A stretch of 64,000 bases of DNA from Sulfurovum sp. NBC37-1 (GTDB taxonomy: Bacteria > Campylobacterota > Campylobacteria > Campylobacterales > Sulfurovaceae): assembly GCF_000010345.1 (NCBI RefSeq), contig NC_009663.1:2294001-2358000 (forward strand), read 5' to 3'. The notes below the pieces were generated by a model, which was not told the origin of the DNA, did no database searches, and saw only the letters and a list, made by a program, of their open reading frames with translations. A program made the translations under genes and the position numbers. The first letter of the stretch is position 1. Each line of letters opens with the position of its first letter. Positions 9,272-17,414 of the stretch are shown one piece after another.

Positions 9272-10267
9272 TTATTTTTTACTGATGTGTACAGCCATAT
9301 CTACGAGTCTACAGGAATAGCCCCACTCGTTGTCATACCAGGAAAGTACCTTTACCATATTGCCACCGATCACCTGAATGGTGTCGAGTGCAACAACACT
9401 GCTGAGTTCCTCTCCGACAAAGTCCTGAGAGACCCTGTACTCTTCATCTACACCAAGGATCCCCTTATGTGTACCCTCACTTGCGATCTTGAATGCCGCC
9501 TTGACCTCATCAAGGATCACCTCTTCTCTGAGTGTCACTGTCAGGTCCACCATGGAGACATCGGGTGTCGGTACCCTTATAGCCTGTCCGTTGAGTTTAC
9601 CCTCAAGGTTCGGCAGTACTTTGGATATTGCTTTGGCCGCACCTGTCGTGGTTGGCAAAATATTCACGGCACCGGCACGTCCTTTTCTCGGATCTTTCTT
9701 GTGTTTGGCATCGAGGATTGGCTGAGAAGAAGTATAGGAGTGGATAGTGGTCATCAGACCTTTCTGTATGCCGAAAGCATCATCAAGTACTTTGGCAACC
9801 GGAGCCAGGCCGTTCGTGGTACAGCTTGCATTGGAAACGACAGTCTGCCCAGCATACTCATCGGCATTGGCACCCAGTACGAATGTGGCCGTATCATCCT
9901 TCGCAGGTGCGGAGAAGAGCACTTTTTTGATCCCGTTATCGAGGTAGGGCTGTACGCTCTCCGCTGTAAGGAATGCTCCCGTACACTCAAGCACGATCTC
10001 TGCACCGCAGGAAGCAAAATCGATCTTTTCAAGTTCACGTTCTGCAAAGATCTTCGCTTTGGTCTCTGCGATATTCACATAACCATCCGTAACTTTAATA
10101 TCGTTACGTCTGCCATGCACAGAGTCATACTTGAGGTTATACTCAAGCATCTCTTCCGTACCGCTTGCATTCACGGCAACCAGATCGATATCATCTCTGT
10201 CCGCAATGATACGCGCCACACATCTGCCGATCCTTCCCAATCCGTTTATCGCTACTTTTACTGCCAT
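9272..10267 (-). CDS. gap: Glyceraldehyde-3-phosphate dehydrogenase, probably NADP-preferring
   Basis: Phosphorylating GAPDH of 331 residues with the active-site Cys in [13 protein letters not shown] and the NAD(P)-binding NGLGRIGR at residues 8-15. At the end of the second beta strand, where NAD-specific enzymes carry Asp (as in VAIND), this one has VNAS (residues 32-35). Bacillus subtilis GapB, an NADP-preferring gluconeogenic enzyme, has Ala-Ser at the same place. I therefore infer an anabolic role. A clear AAGGAtgGG ribosome site precedes the ATG. First gene of the gap-pgk-tpiA unit and divergent from nadD. Confidence 0.93.
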   Translation of the reverse strand: MAVKVAINGLGRIGRCVARIIADRDDIDLVAVNASGTEEMLEYNLKYDSVHGRRNDIKVTDGYVNIAETKAKIFAERELEKIDFASCGAEIVLECTGAFLTAESVQPYLDNGIKKVLFSAPAKDDTATFVLGANADEYAGQTVVSNASCTTNGLAPVAKVLDDAFGIQKGLMTTIHSYTSSQPILDAKHKKDPRKGRAGAVNILPTTTGAAKAISKVLPNLEGKLNGQAIRVPTPDVSMVDLTVTLREEVILDEVKAAFKIASEGTHKGILGVDEEYRVSQDFVGEELSSVVALDTIQVIGGNMVKVLSWYDNEWGYSCRLVDMAVHISKK

Positions 10268-10340
10268 TTCCCATCCTTAATTTTCATAGGGGTAAAACTA
10301 TGTTAAAATTGCGTAATTTTACAGTAAATGAGGTTAGCAT

Positions 10341-10907
10341 TTGGTTAATCAGTCCAAGCCTGAAGTTGCAATATTCGGGGGGAGTTTCGACCCGCCGCAC
10401 AAAGGACATCAACAAATCGTCCGGAAGGCTGTCCAGATTCTGGACATCGATAAACTTATTGTGCTTCCTGCCTACCTGAACCCTTTCAAGAACGTTTCTC
10501 TGGCAAATCCGGAAAAACGCCTGGAGTGGTGCTATCAGCTTTTTGACGGTATACCCAAGGTGGTCGTCGATGATTATGAGATCCGGCAGAACAAAAGTGT
10601 ACGAACCTCACAAAGTGTAAAACATTTCAATAATACATACAGTGTAAAGTATCTTATTATCGGTTCTGACAACCTGTCAACATTGACAAAATGGCATGAA
10701 TTCAAGTGGCTCAACGACCATATTACCTGGGTGATCGTTACAAGAAAAGGGCACCCAGTACAAACAGAGGGGCTCAAGTCCTGGAGAATTCTGGAAATAG
10801 ATTTTCCGATCTCTTCTACCACGATAAGAGAGAAAAAAGATCTGCGCTATATTGACAACAAAATAAAACAATCGGTCGAAAAGACCATAAAGGACAAAAA
10901 AGAATGA
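10341..10907 (+). CDS. nadD: Nicotinate-nucleotide adenylyltransferase NadD
   Basis: Adenylates nicotinate mononucleotide in NAD synthesis. The 188-residue protein has the nucleotidyltransferase motif FGGSFDPPHKGHQQIVRKA near the N-terminus and the C-terminal IDFPISSTTIREKKD, equivalent to the ISSTxIR box. Translation is read from a TTG at 10341, preceded by GAGG; no ATG lies upstream of the conserved motif in frame. The stop overlaps the rsfS start by four bases (ATGA), so the two are translationally coupled. Confidence 0.92.
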   Translation: MVNQSKPEVAIFGGSFDPPHKGHQQIVRKAVQILDIDKLIVLPAYLNPFKNVSLANPEKRLEWCYQLFDGIPKVVVDDYEIRQNKSVRTSQSVKHFNNTYSVKYLIIGSDNLSTLTKWHEFKWLNDHITWVIVTRKGHPVQTEGLKSWRILEIDFPISSTTIREKKDLRYIDNKIKQSVEKTIKDKKE

Positions 10908-11251
10908 CAACAGAAGAGAGAATAGACAATATCGTCAAGGTACTTGATGAGAAAAAAGCGGAAGAGATAGAAGTATTCAACCTTGAAGATGCTGATTATA
11001 TTGCAAACTATGTGATCATCGCAAATTCACTGAATCCCAAACATACCATTGCACTTTTCGAGCACCTCAAAAAAGACCTGAAACCGTCGGGAGAGGCATT
11101 TCTTGCAAGCGACGTGAGTGATGACTGGGTCGTAGCGGACCTTGGAGATATATTGATACACATCATGATACCCGAGTATAGACAGCGCTATTCGCTTGAA
11201 GCATTTTTAAGTGAAATGGTAGAGAATCAGAAGAAGAACAAAGAATCATAA
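10904..11251 (+). CDS. rsfS: Ribosomal silencing factor RsfS (Iojap family)
   Basis: Binds ribosomal protein L14 and blocks subunit joining under poor growth conditions. The 115-residue protein shows the DUF143/Iojap core: EIEVFNLEDADYIANYVIIANSL followed by SDDWVVADLGDILIHIMIPEYRQRYSLEAF. The nadD-rsfS pairing is common in bacteria. Confidence 0.92.
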   Translation: MTTEERIDNIVKVLDEKKAEEIEVFNLEDADYIANYVIIANSLNPKHTIALFEHLKKDLKPSGEAFLASDVSDDWVVADLGDILIHIMIPEYRQRYSLEAFLSEMVENQKKNKES

Positions 11252-11273
11252 CCTGATTTTATGGCATTTCCAA

Positions 11274-11618
11274 TTAGAATATCTGTCTCCAGATATCTTC
11301 ATAGCGCGACCCACCTATAAGAGAGAATAGTACGAAAGAGAGAGGCACGATCAGGGGAGAGAAGATGACCCACCAGATATACCGGTCTCGGAGGATATAA
11401 TACATTATTCCTCCCCAGGAAAAGAAACCCAATACAATATTCAGTATTTTTAGGGGGAAGATAGCTATGGAGACACGGAAACCGACCCACAGGATATAAA
11501 GCATCACACTAAAGCTCACTACAGAAATAAAAAGTTTTTTTACATTCCTGTTTCTGTTGTATTTGACAATGATCATGACAAATGTTGCCAGGATCGCCAG
11601 TATGATCACTGCTTTCAT
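11274..11618 (-). CDS. Hypothetical inner-membrane protein
   Basis: A 114-residue hydrophobic protein with about four predicted membrane segments (roughly 3-19, 30-48, 53-72, 82-100). A short basic stretch (KYNRNRNVKK) follows the first, and the C-terminus is hydrophilic (GGSRYEDIWRQIF). I recognise no family. It starts about 22 bases after the argS stop codon on the same strand, so it may ride on the argS transcript. Confidence 0.6.
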   Translation of the reverse strand: MKAVIILAILATFVMIIVKYNRNRNVKKLFISVVSFSVMLYILWVGFRVSIAIFPLKILNIVLGFFSWGGIMYYILRDRYIWWVIFSPLIVPLSFVLFSLIGGSRYEDIWRQIF

Positions 11619-11639
11619 TTTCTATCCTTTAAAGATTCC

Positions 11640-13337
11640 CTAGAGTTTATCTACTACCTCAATGCCAAGTATATCCAAGCCCTGCTTAATGGTTTTTGCC
11701 GTCATATCCGCTAATGCGAGACGTGACTGTTTCGTTGCTTCATCAACGCCTTCTTTCAAGATGGGGTTCTGTTCGTAGAAACGCATAAAGAGTGTGACCA
11801 GTTCGTACAGGTAAGTCGTGATCTGGTTGGGAGCGGCATCTTCCGCTGCTCTCTCAAGTATCTCTTCAAAACGAAGCAGCATCACACCCAAACGGTGCTC
11901 GAGCGCATCGGTGATAACGATATCACCTTTGATATCACCCCCGTAACGTCTGAAGATACTCTGTATACGTGCATAGGCATACTGCATATAAAGAGAGGTA
12001 TTCCCCTCGAATGACAGCATCTTGTCCCAGTTGAAGATATAGTTCGATTCACGGTTGATGGAAAGGTCGGCATACTTCACCGCACCGATACCGATAGTCT
12101 TCGCCAGTTTTTCCACCTCTTCTTCCGAATAGTCATCTTTCTCTTTAATGGCCGCTTTGGCTTTGACCACCGCTTCATCCAAAAGGTCTATGAGCTTTAC
12201 AGTTCCACCGTCGCGTGTTTTGAATGGTTTACCGCCTTTATCCATCATGGTACCGAAAGCGACATGCTCAAGTCTGACATCTTTGGGTACAAAACCGGAC
12301 ATTTTGGCTACCTTGAAAATCTGCTTGAAGTGCTCACCCTGTCTGGCATCCACCACATAGGAGATACGTTTGGCACCCAGTATGTTGGCTCTGTAGCGCA
12401 AGGCCGCAAGATCGGTCGTCGCATAGAGGTACCCGCCATCTCCTTTCTGGACGATCACGGGGATCTCGTCCTCTTCAAAGAAGACGCATTGTGCCCCTTC
12501 ACTCTCTCTCAGCCTGCCCTCTTTTGCAAGATCCGCTACCACTTCGGGAAGGTCTTCATTATAAAAACTTTCTGCTTTGACATCTTCGCGTGTCAGCCTG
12601 ACACAGAGCTTATCGTACACTTCTTCACAGTGCCCCAGGGAGATATCGATAAATTTCTGCCAGAGATTCAGACAGTGTTCGTCCCCGCTCTGGATCTTGA
12701 CAACATATTCTCTTGCTTTATCGGCAAAAGCTTCATCCTCGTCAAAACGCTTCTTGGCATCCTTGTAAAACTGCTCCAGGTCTTTCAGGCTGCCTGAACC
12801 GTCTTCTCCCCTCTCTTCGAGATAGGCAATGAGCATACCAAACTGTGTTCCCCAGTCACCAATGTGATTCTGTCGGATCACCTCGTCGCCAAGGAATTCC
12901 AGAAGATTCGCCAGCGTATCACCGATGATCGTGGAACGCAGATGCCCTACATGCATCTGTTTTGCCATGTTCGGCCCGGAATAATCGACGACCACTTTTA
13001 TTGGATTACTTGTCTTCTCGATACCCAGTCTCTCGTCGGCACGCGCTTTTTCACAAGCCTGCGCCACCCATGTATCATTCAGCCAGAGATTGATAAACCC
13101 GGGCCCTGCAATCTCCGCTTTGGCCACGATACCTGAAAAATCAAGATGCTCCATGATCTCAGAGGCGATCTCTCTCGGGTTCTTCCTCAGTTTTTTGGAA
13201 AGTGCCATGGCACCATTGAACTGATAGTCTCCAAATTCCGGCTTGGTCGCTTCCGAGACAGAAATGGGTTCCGCATCGATACCTGCTTTGTCAAAAGCTG
13301 CTTTGATGACTTTGTTAACTTCTTCTTTTAACTTCAT
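11640..13337 (-). CDS. argS: Arginyl-tRNA synthetase
   Basis: Class I synthetase of 565 residues. It has the N-terminal Add-1 domain (EFGDYQFNGAMALSKKL), the HIGH-type motif as HVGHLRS near residue 130 and a C-terminal DALR anticodon-binding domain (SLYMQYAYARIQSIFRR onward). The KMSKS equivalent is degenerate (KPFKTRDGGTVKL), as is usual in ArgS. It is followed in the gene order tatA-gmk-poly-E-rich protein, the same neighbourhood I recall for H. pylori HP0319-HP0322. Confidence 0.95.
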   Translation of the reverse strand: MKLKEEVNKVIKAAFDKAGIDAEPISVSEATKPEFGDYQFNGAMALSKKLRKNPREIASEIMEHLDFSGIVAKAEIAGPGFINLWLNDTWVAQACEKARADERLGIEKTSNPIKVVVDYSGPNMAKQMHVGHLRSTIIGDTLANLLEFLGDEVIRQNHIGDWGTQFGMLIAYLEERGEDGSGSLKDLEQFYKDAKKRFDEDEAFADKAREYVVKIQSGDEHCLNLWQKFIDISLGHCEEVYDKLCVRLTREDVKAESFYNEDLPEVVADLAKEGRLRESEGAQCVFFEEDEIPVIVQKGDGGYLYATTDLAALRYRANILGAKRISYVVDARQGEHFKQIFKVAKMSGFVPKDVRLEHVAFGTMMDKGGKPFKTRDGGTVKLIDLLDEAVVKAKAAIKEKDDYSEEEVEKLAKTIGIGAVKYADLSINRESNYIFNWDKMLSFEGNTSLYMQYAYARIQSIFRRYGGDIKGDIVITDALEHRLGVMLLRFEEILERAAEDAAPNQITTYLYELVTLFMRFYEQNPILKEGVDEATKQSRLALADMTAKTIKQGLDILGIEVVDKL

Positions 13338-13404
13338 AATAATTTCCGTAAATAGTGTGGGGCTGTAGATAGGTCAAGCAATAGATACTTGAGGGGAGAT
13401 ATCT

Positions 13405-13437
13405 GAACGCTCAGCACTGAATGCCAAGCGTTTTTTT
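13405..13437. terminator. AACGCT/AGCGTT hairpin with T run
   Basis: AACGCT (13406-13411) pairs with AGCGTT (13427-13432), followed by five more T on the plus strand. It lies between tatA and argS, both on the minus strand, where the hairpin is preceded by an A run. It may limit tatA read-through into argS, but the polarity is wrong for a classic terminator. Confidence 0.35.
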
Positions 13438-13438
13438 A

Positions 13439-13666
13439 TTAAGCGTTTTCGCTTTTTTTCTCTTCAGCCGCTGCTTCGACTTTCGGCTCTTCTTTTTTGG
13501 TGATCTCTTTCACTTCTTCCTCTTCGTCATCTTCTTTGATGGCTTTCTTGAAGTCTTTGATACCCTTACCCATTCCTTTTGCAAGGTCTGGAATTTTTTT
13601 CGCTCCGAATAGAAGTACGACGATCGCCAAAACGATCAACAACTCCGGCATACTTGGCATACCCAT
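13439..13666 (-). CDS. tatA: Twin-arginine translocase subunit TatA
   Basis: Pore-forming subunit of the Tat system for folded protein export. A 75-residue protein with one membrane segment ([15 protein letters not shown]), the conserved FGxKK hinge ([24 protein letters not shown]), an amphipathic helix and a charged Glu/Lys tail. The start at 13666 has AAAGGATG upstream. tatB and tatC are not in the window. Confidence 0.93.
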   Translation of the reverse strand: MGMPSMPELLIVLAIVVLLFGAKKIPDLAKGMGKGIKDFKKAIKEDDEEEEVKEITKKEEPKVEAAAEEKKSENA

Positions 13667-13713
13667 AGTTCATCCTTTATCTGCACCAAGGGTGCAATAT
13701 TAAAATTTGGATA

Positions 13714-13719
13714 ATTATA
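13714..13719 (-). promoter_or_regulatory. Probable -10 box for tatA
   Basis: TATAAT on the minus strand, 47 bases before the tatA start. A TGCACC/GGTGCA hairpin (13682-13696) lies in the leader between this box and the gene. Confidence 0.5.
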
Positions 13720-13732
13720 CTTAAATTAGTTT

Positions 13733-13760
13733 AAGGGAACCTCTAATCATAGGTTCCCTT
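13733..13760 (-). terminator. Hairpin after gmk
   Basis: Perfect ten-base stem AAGGGAACCT / AGGTTCCCTT with an eight-base loop, four bases past the gmk stop codon. The T run is poor, so it may act as an RNA-stability or intrinsic terminator hairpin. Confidence 0.5.
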
Positions 13761-13764
13761 CATC

Positions 13765-14376
13765 TTATCCCAGCCACCGCTGTATGAATTTCTCTTCATC
13801 TTCCCTGCTCTGCTTGAGCCTCGCCGCTTTTGCGACAATAATGAATTTCTGTGCCGCCTCTTCCACTGTATCGTTTATGATCGTAAAATCATACTCGCCG
13901 ACCGCACGGATCTCCTCTTTTGCATTCGAAATACGTCTGAGGATCACCTCTTCATCATCCGTACAGCGTGCCCGTAGTCTTGCTTCAAGTTCTTTCAGCG
14001 TAGGCGGCGTGATAAAGGCGGAGGTGGTGATATCGTCCATCTTCGCCCGTACCAGCCGATGCCCCTGTATATCGATATCGAAAATGACCAACTTCCCCTG
14101 CTCCAGTGCCTTGTTAACCGGTTTGAGTGATGTACCGTAATAATTGCCGTGTACCTGGGCATACTCCAGAAAATTTCCCGCTTTGATGTCTTCTTCGAAT
14201 TCCTCTTTACTGACGAAGAAATAGTCCACACCGTCCTGTTCCCCCATACGGGGGTCCCTTGTCGTCGTGGAAATGGAGAAATAATACTCCCCTATCTCAT
14301 CGGATGCCGCATTGATGATCGTACTCTTACCTGCACCGCTTGGCCCCGAAAGAACTAGTATCGCACCTTTATGCAT
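13765..14376 (-). CDS. gmk: Guanylate kinase
   Basis: Phosphorylates GMP to GDP. A 203-residue protein with the P-loop LVLSGPSGAGKST at residues 7-19, the GMP-binding STTTRDPRMGEQDGVDYFFV and GNYYGTS. Start and stop codons overlap with the upstream poly-E-rich gene (TGATG), showing translational coupling. Confidence 0.95.
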   Translation of the reverse strand: MHKGAILVLSGPSGAGKSTIINAASDEIGEYYFSISTTTRDPRMGEQDGVDYFFVSKEEFEEDIKAGNFLEYAQVHGNYYGTSLKPVNKALEQGKLVIFDIDIQGHRLVRAKMDDITTSAFITPPTLKELEARLRARCTDDEEVILRRISNAKEEIRAVGEYDFTIINDTVEEAAQKFIIVAKAARLKQSREDEEKFIQRWLG

Positions 14377-15254
14377 CAGTCATGATCCTTTAGTTTCAGT
14401 GTCATCTCTATCTTTTTGCCCTTAAGCAGCTTTTTGATCTTTTTGGGCTTGAGCTTGAAAAGTTCATCGGTAAACGCTTTCTGTATGTCATCAAACTCAT
14501 CTTTGCTGAAAGGCCCTGTCTCTACCCTTTGTTTCTTCTTTTTGGATTTTTTGCCAGTACCCAACGTCTCAACGATCTCCTCTTCCTCAACGATCTCCAG
14601 TCCATCTGCGATCAGTTGTGCCTTGATCGCGTCTATCTTTCGCTGTTCGACCACTTCATCCGGTAGTTCTTCTTCGGTCGGGAGACTCTCCTCTTCTTCC
14701 TCCATATCCAACAGACCCTTGATCTTTTCGATCTCTTTGCTGTCAAGGATATGTGGACTCTCAGGAAGGATCTCTTTTTTTGCCTCTTCTTGCGCCTCCT
14801 CCAACTCTTCTTCGATCTCTCCGCTTGAAAGCGGAAAGATCGATGGAACCTCATTCCCTTCAACTTCTCCGGCAGGAATATCTTCCTCGTTCTCCAAAGG
14901 AAAGATCACCGGTTCTTCCTCAACCTCCTGCTTCTCCTCTCTTACCTCTATACTCTGTATGACTTCCAGGATCTGAGAAGGAAGAAAAGGCTTTTGAAGT
15001 GTCATATCAAAACCGGGAACACTCTCCTGCCTATAAGAGATAAATACCTTTCTCCCCACACTGCGATGATTGTCAATGAACTCTCTGACAGCGTCGGTAT
15101 AAGAAGCATCATCTACGAAGGCCAGATCGTAGTCCTTATCCTCTTCTATATCTTTAATATCCTTCACTTCATCCAGTTCGATATGTTCATCACGTGTACA
15201 CAAAGCAAAAAGCCTGGAGACAACAGGATTAAAATTGATAAGTAGGATTTTCAC
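14376..15254 (-). CDS. Poly-E-rich protein with receiver-like N-terminus
   Basis: About 292 residues. The first 110 resemble a degenerate response-regulator receiver (MKILLINFNPVVSRLF, DYDLAFVDDASYTDAVREF, VFISYRQES, LQKPFLPSQI). The middle (about 115-225) is dominated by Glu. The C-terminal 70 residues are Lys-rich (KKSKKKKQ, KPKKIKKLLKGKKIEM). I chose the GTG at 15254, which has GGAG eight bases upstream and begins directly with the fold; a frame from 15275 would add seven residues. Gene order matches the H. pylori poly-E-rich gene next to gmk. Function is unknown; a scaffold or envelope-associated role is possible. Confidence 0.7.
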   Translation of the reverse strand: MKILLINFNPVVSRLFALCTRDEHIELDEVKDIKDIEEDKDYDLAFVDDASYTDAVREFIDNHRSVGRKVFISYRQESVPGFDMTLQKPFLPSQILEVIQSIEVREEKQEVEEEPVIFPLENEEDIPAGEVEGNEVPSIFPLSSGEIEEELEEAQEEAKKEILPESPHILDSKEIEKIKGLLDMEEEEESLPTEEELPDEVVEQRKIDAIKAQLIADGLEIVEEEEIVETLGTGKKSKKKKQRVETGPFSKDEFDDIQKAFTDELFKLKPKKIKKLLKGKKIEMTLKLKDHD

Positions 15255-15458
15255 AGCAGAGACTCCAAAAAGCATAATAGTTTATTCTTATTGTAATATA
15301 ACTTTGGTTAGTTGCGGTTAATCTAGATAAAGGCACTGCTAAAACCCACCCTTAACCAGTAATTTGGATTTCTATTTCGGGATTTGGGAATATCACTTTC
15401 CTGATAAAAAGTATTTTTTGATAGAATATAAAGACAAAAAATCATGGAGAGCAAAAAA

Positions 15459-15893
15459 ATGGCATTATTTGGGTTGATAAAATCAAAAGAACACAAGTTG
15501 GCAACAAAGTGGGAAAAAGAACATGTTGCGCTTGTGGAGCTTGCCGGAAAAATAATAGCGGCATACGCATCGGGGGATACAGCTCTTGCAAAGCTGGAGA
15601 TAAAAAAAATGGGGAAGGCTGCCTCAGAGCATGTTATGAATGAAGATCTTGAGTTTATGAAGCTTGAAAAAAAAGCAAAACTAGATGATAAAACAAAAGC
15701 AAAAATTCAGGAGTTTCAAAAAACATTTAAAAAAGATAAGTTGGCACTGCTCTCTTTTCTTGCAAAATACGGACAGGATGATTCCGTTCTAGATGGGGAG
15801 TTTTTTGACGACTTTAACACTATCATCGAAGTAGTATCAGACAGAATAAAATACGAAGAAGAGAACCTTTACAAACTTATGAAGGATAATTGA
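15459..15893 (+). CDS. Hemerythrin-like four-helix protein, incomplete ligands
   Basis: A 144-residue, highly helical, charged protein. KWEKEHVALVELAGKI and SEHVMNEDLEFMKL (the HxxxE spacing) look like the first half of a hemerythrin HHE domain, and RIKYEEENLYKLM resembles its C-terminal helix. The third-helix histidine and HxxxxD ligands I would expect are absent, so a normal diiron site is doubtful. I chose the ATG at 15459, nine bases after GGAG; the ATG at 15444 contains that site. A TAGAAT box lies at 15422. Function unknown. Confidence 0.55.
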   Translation: MALFGLIKSKEHKLATKWEKEHVALVELAGKIIAAYASGDTALAKLEIKKMGKAASEHVMNEDLEFMKLEKKAKLDDKTKAKIQEFQKTFKKDKLALLSFLAKYGQDDSVLDGEFFDDFNTIIEVVSDRIKYEEENLYKLMKDN

Positions 15894-16252
15894 GTCACAC
15901 TCCCATATCATAAAGGCAAAAAGACGGGTTTCATACAGGCGCCTATAAAAGGGTCTCTCCTGACTTAGGAAGTAAAAGATATTCACTATTATTCATTACT
16001 TAGCATATCCTCCAGAATCTTTTGGACTCTATTATAGAGCTATAAGGCTTTTATTTGTACAAAATAGTAGTATGATTTGATTTCTAATAATCTATTCAGA
16101 TCTTTTCGTTTGGAAATCTCACTGAATCTTTTGAAATTCTTATTCAGAAATAATAGATACTTTTTTCTTACCTGCAAATATTACATTATTGCTGCATATG
16201 AACAATATTTGTGTAGTGATTTTGTGTTTTTTGCTTATTTCTGAAAGAATAA
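15894..16252. other. AT-rich intergenic region without a gene
   Basis: About 360 bases between the hemerythrin-like gene and the tRNA-Arg region. I see no open frame with a ribosome site, no RNA gene and no clear repeat. It is strongly AT-rich. Confidence 0.5.
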
Positions 16253-16281
16253 AAAGGAGGTTAAACCCGCGAAACACGGTG
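16253..16281 (-). terminator. Possible terminator of tRNA-Arg
   Basis: On the minus strand, CCGTG-TTT-CGCGG forms a short stem just past the tRNA, with the run CCTCCTTTTTATT some nine bases later. Confidence 0.35.
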
Positions 16282-16287
16282 TATAGG

Positions 16288-16364
16288 TGGTACGCCCATC
16301 AGGATTCGAACCTGAGACCTTCGGTACCGCAAACCGATGCTCTATCCAGCTGAGCTATGAGCGC
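16288..16364 (-). tRNA. tRNA-Arg (anticodon GCG)
   Basis: A 77-base cloverleaf on the minus strand: acceptor GCGCTCA pairing with TGGGCGT, D arm GCTC/GAGC, anticodon stem TCGGT/ACCGA with loop TTGCGGT (anticodon GCG, codon CGC), T arm CAGG-TTCGAAT-CCTG, discriminator A and an encoded CCA. The first acceptor pair is G-U. Confidence 0.92.
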
Positions 16365-16402
16365 ACATATATAGTAAGAGCAGAATTTTACCCAAAAAAC
16401 CT

Positions 16403-17104
16403 TTATTTATCAAGTAAGTGCATCGGGCCGAAAAGGGCAAGCGCTCTTGGATTACTGATGAACGTATGGTTATAGGGATGCTCCAGCTCAATCGACTCGA
16501 AGTTTTCAAGCGGCAGCTTCTTTTTCAGCTCTTTGGCGTGGGTTCCGAAAAGGATGAGCTTTGGCTGCTGTGCTTCAAGGGCCTTCAGGAGGCTCTGCAC
16601 GAAGGGCCGCCAGGCTTTGACATGTCTGGTCGAACTTTTCTTATCCGTAAAGACCAGAGCGGTATTAAGCAGCAGGACGCCGTTCTTTTCAAAATTGATC
16701 CTGAGCTCCCGGATAGAGGAGATAAGGGATGTTTTGTCTATCGCTGCAATAGCATCCTGTGAAAGATCTTCCAAAGAAAGATCGCCCCGTGCCACCAATG
16801 CCATCTTGACGAAATTACGCAAACTCGTTGCCCGGTTCACTTCTTTGCTCAATCCTTTGTCGGAAAATATCTCCTTTACTTTTGCATCGATGAAAGCATA
16901 GCCGCTGGCACTCTCCATCCGGGGATAGGGATCCTGACCGAAAAGGATATATTTTACCTTCTCTCTGGGCAGTGTCTTGAAGGCATTCAGGTAGTTTTCT
17001 CTGTTCGGGATATACCCGCTGTCTTTTTCAAGAAAAGAGCGATACGCCTCCTCAAGTTCTCCATACGCCTCCTGAAGAATCTTCTCCCAGCTGTTAGACG
17101 GCAT
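16403..17104 (-). CDS. Uracil-DNA glycosylase-family protein, divergent
   Basis: A 233-residue protein of the uracil-DNA glycosylase superfamily, which removes uracil from DNA. Motif A is ILFGQDPYPRMESASGYAF (normal Ung: GQDPYH), keeping the catalytic Asp and the Tyr. LLLNTALVFTD matches the LLLNxxLTV uracil-binding block, and the leucine-loop box HPSPLS is replaced by EHPYNHTF, keeping His. Activity is likely but specificity may differ from standard Ung. Its start overlaps the upstream 106-residue gene by 11 bases. Confidence 0.75.
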   Translation of the reverse strand: MPSNSWEKILQEAYGELEEAYRSFLEKDSGYIPNRENYLNAFKTLPREKVKYILFGQDPYPRMESASGYAFIDAKVKEIFSDKGLSKEVNRATSLRNFVKMALVARGDLSLEDLSQDAIAAIDKTSLISSIRELRINFEKNGVLLLNTALVFTDKKSSTRHVKAWRPFVQSLLKALEAQQPKLILFGTHAKELKKKLPLENFESIELEHPYNHTFISNPRALALFGPMHLLDK

Positions 17105-17414
17105 GGTCTTTTTTGATCTTGTCGAATTTGATGATGAGCTCTATCTTGCTGATAGGGATACCGAGTTCATCAGCAATCTCTTCCCTGCTCTTTCCTTCTT
17201 CCAGCAGTGCCATCACTTCGTCATGCGCCGAAAGGTTCTCGATGACATCCTTGACTGCTACACGTGAAGCCTGAAGATTCTGTATCGTCGTATCTTTGAC
17301 TTCCAAAATCTCCTGCAACACCTTTTTCTCTTTCTTCAATTTACTGTTCACAGTCAAAAGATAGAATACGATCAAAACCAGTGCAGCGATGATCCCTATT
17401 TCCATAGTACCCAT
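17094..17414 (-). CDS. Membrane-anchored coiled-coil/helix-turn-helix-like protein
   Basis: 106 residues: an N-terminal membrane segment (MEIGIIAALVLIVFYLLTV), a coiled-coil-like stretch (about 24-55), and a C-terminal segment LLEEGKSREEIADELGIPISKIELII that reads like a small helix-turn-helix. GGAGG eight bases before the ATG supports this start. It follows mqnP directly (the stop abuts the start) and overlaps ung. I do not recognise a characterised family. Confidence 0.65.
   Translation of the reverse strand: MGTMEIGIIAALVLIVFYLLTVNSKLKKEKKVLQEILEVKDTTIQNLQASRVAVKDVIENLSAHDEVMALLEEGKSREEIADELGIPISKIELIIKFDKIKKDHAV

Noticed and set aside
16253-16261. AAAAGGAGG, complementary to the 3' end of 16S rRNA, suggesting an rRNA fragment or small gene
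   Set aside because: No start codon with an open frame follows and no other rRNA sequence is present. On the other strand it is the T run near the tRNA terminator.
16287-16475. Plus-strand frame over the tRNA-Arg region (VRPSGFEPETF...)
   Set aside because: This is the familiar false protein produced by reading a tRNA antisense; the tRNA cloverleaf explains it.
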